This document shows positions 63,442-64,000 of a DNA stretch of 64,000 bases, one piece after another. Numbering within the stretch: the first letter of the stretch is position 1; each line of letters begins with the position of its first letter. The notes under the pieces were generated by a model, which did no database searches, was not told the DNA's origin, and saw only the letters and a program-made list of their open reading frames with translations. The position numbers and the translations under genes were made by a program. This stretch comes from Heliophilum fasciatum. Its GTDB lineage: Bacteria > Bacillota > Desulfitobacteriia > Heliobacteriales > Heliobacteriaceae. The stretch is taken from assembly GCF_004341395.1 (NCBI RefSeq), contig NZ_SLXT01000002.1:1-64000 (forward strand). Reading direction: 5' to 3'.

Positions 63442-64000
63442 CTACATCGAAGGCATTTCAAAAATACGGCGAAGTAAGTCGTAGGCTTCCTCACGAGTGA
63501 TGCGTGCCTCCGGTCGGAAGGTCCGATCGGGATAACCCAACGCTAAGCCGTGGGCATGGGCACTGTTAAGGATATCTTTGGCCCAGGAATCAGCAGTGTC
63601 ACCAAATGCAGTTGGTGCCTTCTGCCCATTCCAGGCAAAAAATCGTGATAATTCAGTAACCGCTTCCGCGCGGGTAAGCGCATCGGCCGGTGCCAGAATA
63701 TTGCCGGGACGCCCGATCACTAGCCCTTCTTGTACTAATCCGGCAACACCGGGCTTCAAGGCAGGATGGGTACGATCGCCGTCAGTAAATCGTTGTAAGA
63801 TCGTCGTCGCTGCTGCTTCCGATACGTTCGGCACCGGGCGCAGTGACGACGTAACGCTCAGCGACTGTTGGAAAAATTCTTGCCGCGAAATCGTCCCTTG
63901 CAAATCGGCTGGGCTTTGAGGCCACATGACCATATCGGAGATGCGCACCGCACTGTAGTTGGGACGATTAAAGAGGAATTCCAGCATGGGCACCGCATCA
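63442..64000 (-). CDS. S-layer homology (SLH) domain protein, partial
   Basis: This frame encodes the C-terminal part of a surface protein and stays open to the window edge, so the start is outside. Two SLH repeats can be seen: one around LVQEGLVIGRPGNILAPADA..TRAEAVTELSRFF, and one around ILNSAHAHGLALGYPDRTFRPEARITREEAYDLL. SLH domains bind pyruvylated secondary wall polymers and fix proteins to the Gram-positive envelope. The gene ends just upstream of the hairpin repeat cluster. Confidence 0.85.
   Translation of the reverse strand, partial: DAVPMLEFLFNRPNYSAVRISDMVMWPQSPADLQGTISRQEFFQQSLSVTSSLRPVPNVSEAAATTILQRFTDGDRTHPALKPGVAGLVQEGLVIGRPGNILAPADALTRAEAVTELSRFFAWNGQKAPTAFGDTADSWAKDILNSAHAHGLALGYPDRTFRPEARITREEAYDLLRRIFEMPSM

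Overview
This is a chromosomal segment of a low-to-mid GC Gram-positive bacterium, most likely an anaerobic member of class Clostridia (Bacillota). The evidence is AGGAGG-type ribosome-binding sites with frequent TTG and GTG starts, an S-layer-homology protein, the DUF1659/DUF2922/YvrJ small-protein set, pyruvate formate-lyase, a flavodiiron protein and a CBS-type family II pyrophosphatase. A Heliobacteriaceae- or Peptococcaceae-like host would fit, but the sequence alone does not settle the genus.

Layout. 1-5100: an AT-richer minus-strand block of exported proteins (two lipoproteins, a copper-amine-oxidase-N/Big protein, a membrane-anchored protein and a C39-like protease) whose distal end seems to be cut by the terminus of an insertion sequence. 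5250-9970: carbon and nucleotide metabolism on the minus strand (pyruvate-kinase-like protein; trmL, pfkA and a PNP/MTAP phosphorylase). 10070-12145: an aconitase with its own promoter and terminator. 12158-13461: a very AT-rich two-gene island (DUF6978-like plus DUF1828/DUF1829). 13527-17000: DUF503, a repeat-rich PRC-barrel protein and glycogen synthase. 17100-19460: kinase-like protein, GNAT, endonuclease IV and two 36-residue membrane peptides. 19560-30160: pepF, ppaC, a CDF transporter, a flavodiiron protein, a lone ftsZ, an MBL hydrolase and acetyl-CoA synthetase. 30290-34700: a transglutaminase-like protein lacking its catalytic Cys, an AAA ATPase and a CHASE4-type histidine kinase. 34720-43700: lactate permease divergent from an HTH/Fe-S protein, a CuAO-N/Big_5 protein, a DEAD helicase, xpaC-telA and a superoxide dismutase. 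43770-46150: an XRE-S24 repressor divergent from the DUF1659/DUF2922/YvrJ operon. 46380-55775: hybrid kinase, two OmpR/kinase pairs, a duplicated-domain secreted protein, a four-helix predicted di-heme membrane protein and a BASS-like transporter. 55830-59175: pflB-pflA under a ZTP (pfl-motif) riboswitch, next to a 5'-truncated trpB. 60170-64000: chemoreceptor, YwaF-family membrane protein, a cluster of four hairpin repeats and the end of an SLH protein.

Functional picture. Central carbon genes (pfkA, PK-like, acn, acs, lactate permease, pflAB, glgA) point to fermentative or photoheterotrophic use of sugars, lactate, pyruvate and acetate. SOD, the flavodiiron protein and endonuclease IV give oxygen and DNA-damage tolerance. 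The pfl operon is tied by its riboswitch to one-carbon/purine status. The points most worth a second look are the minimal di-heme protein at 52418 with its 11-bp phased direct repeats, the S24-repressor/small-protein module, the DUF6978/DUF1828 island and the hairpin repeats at 63205-63435. No rRNA, tRNA or CRISPR array was recognised.
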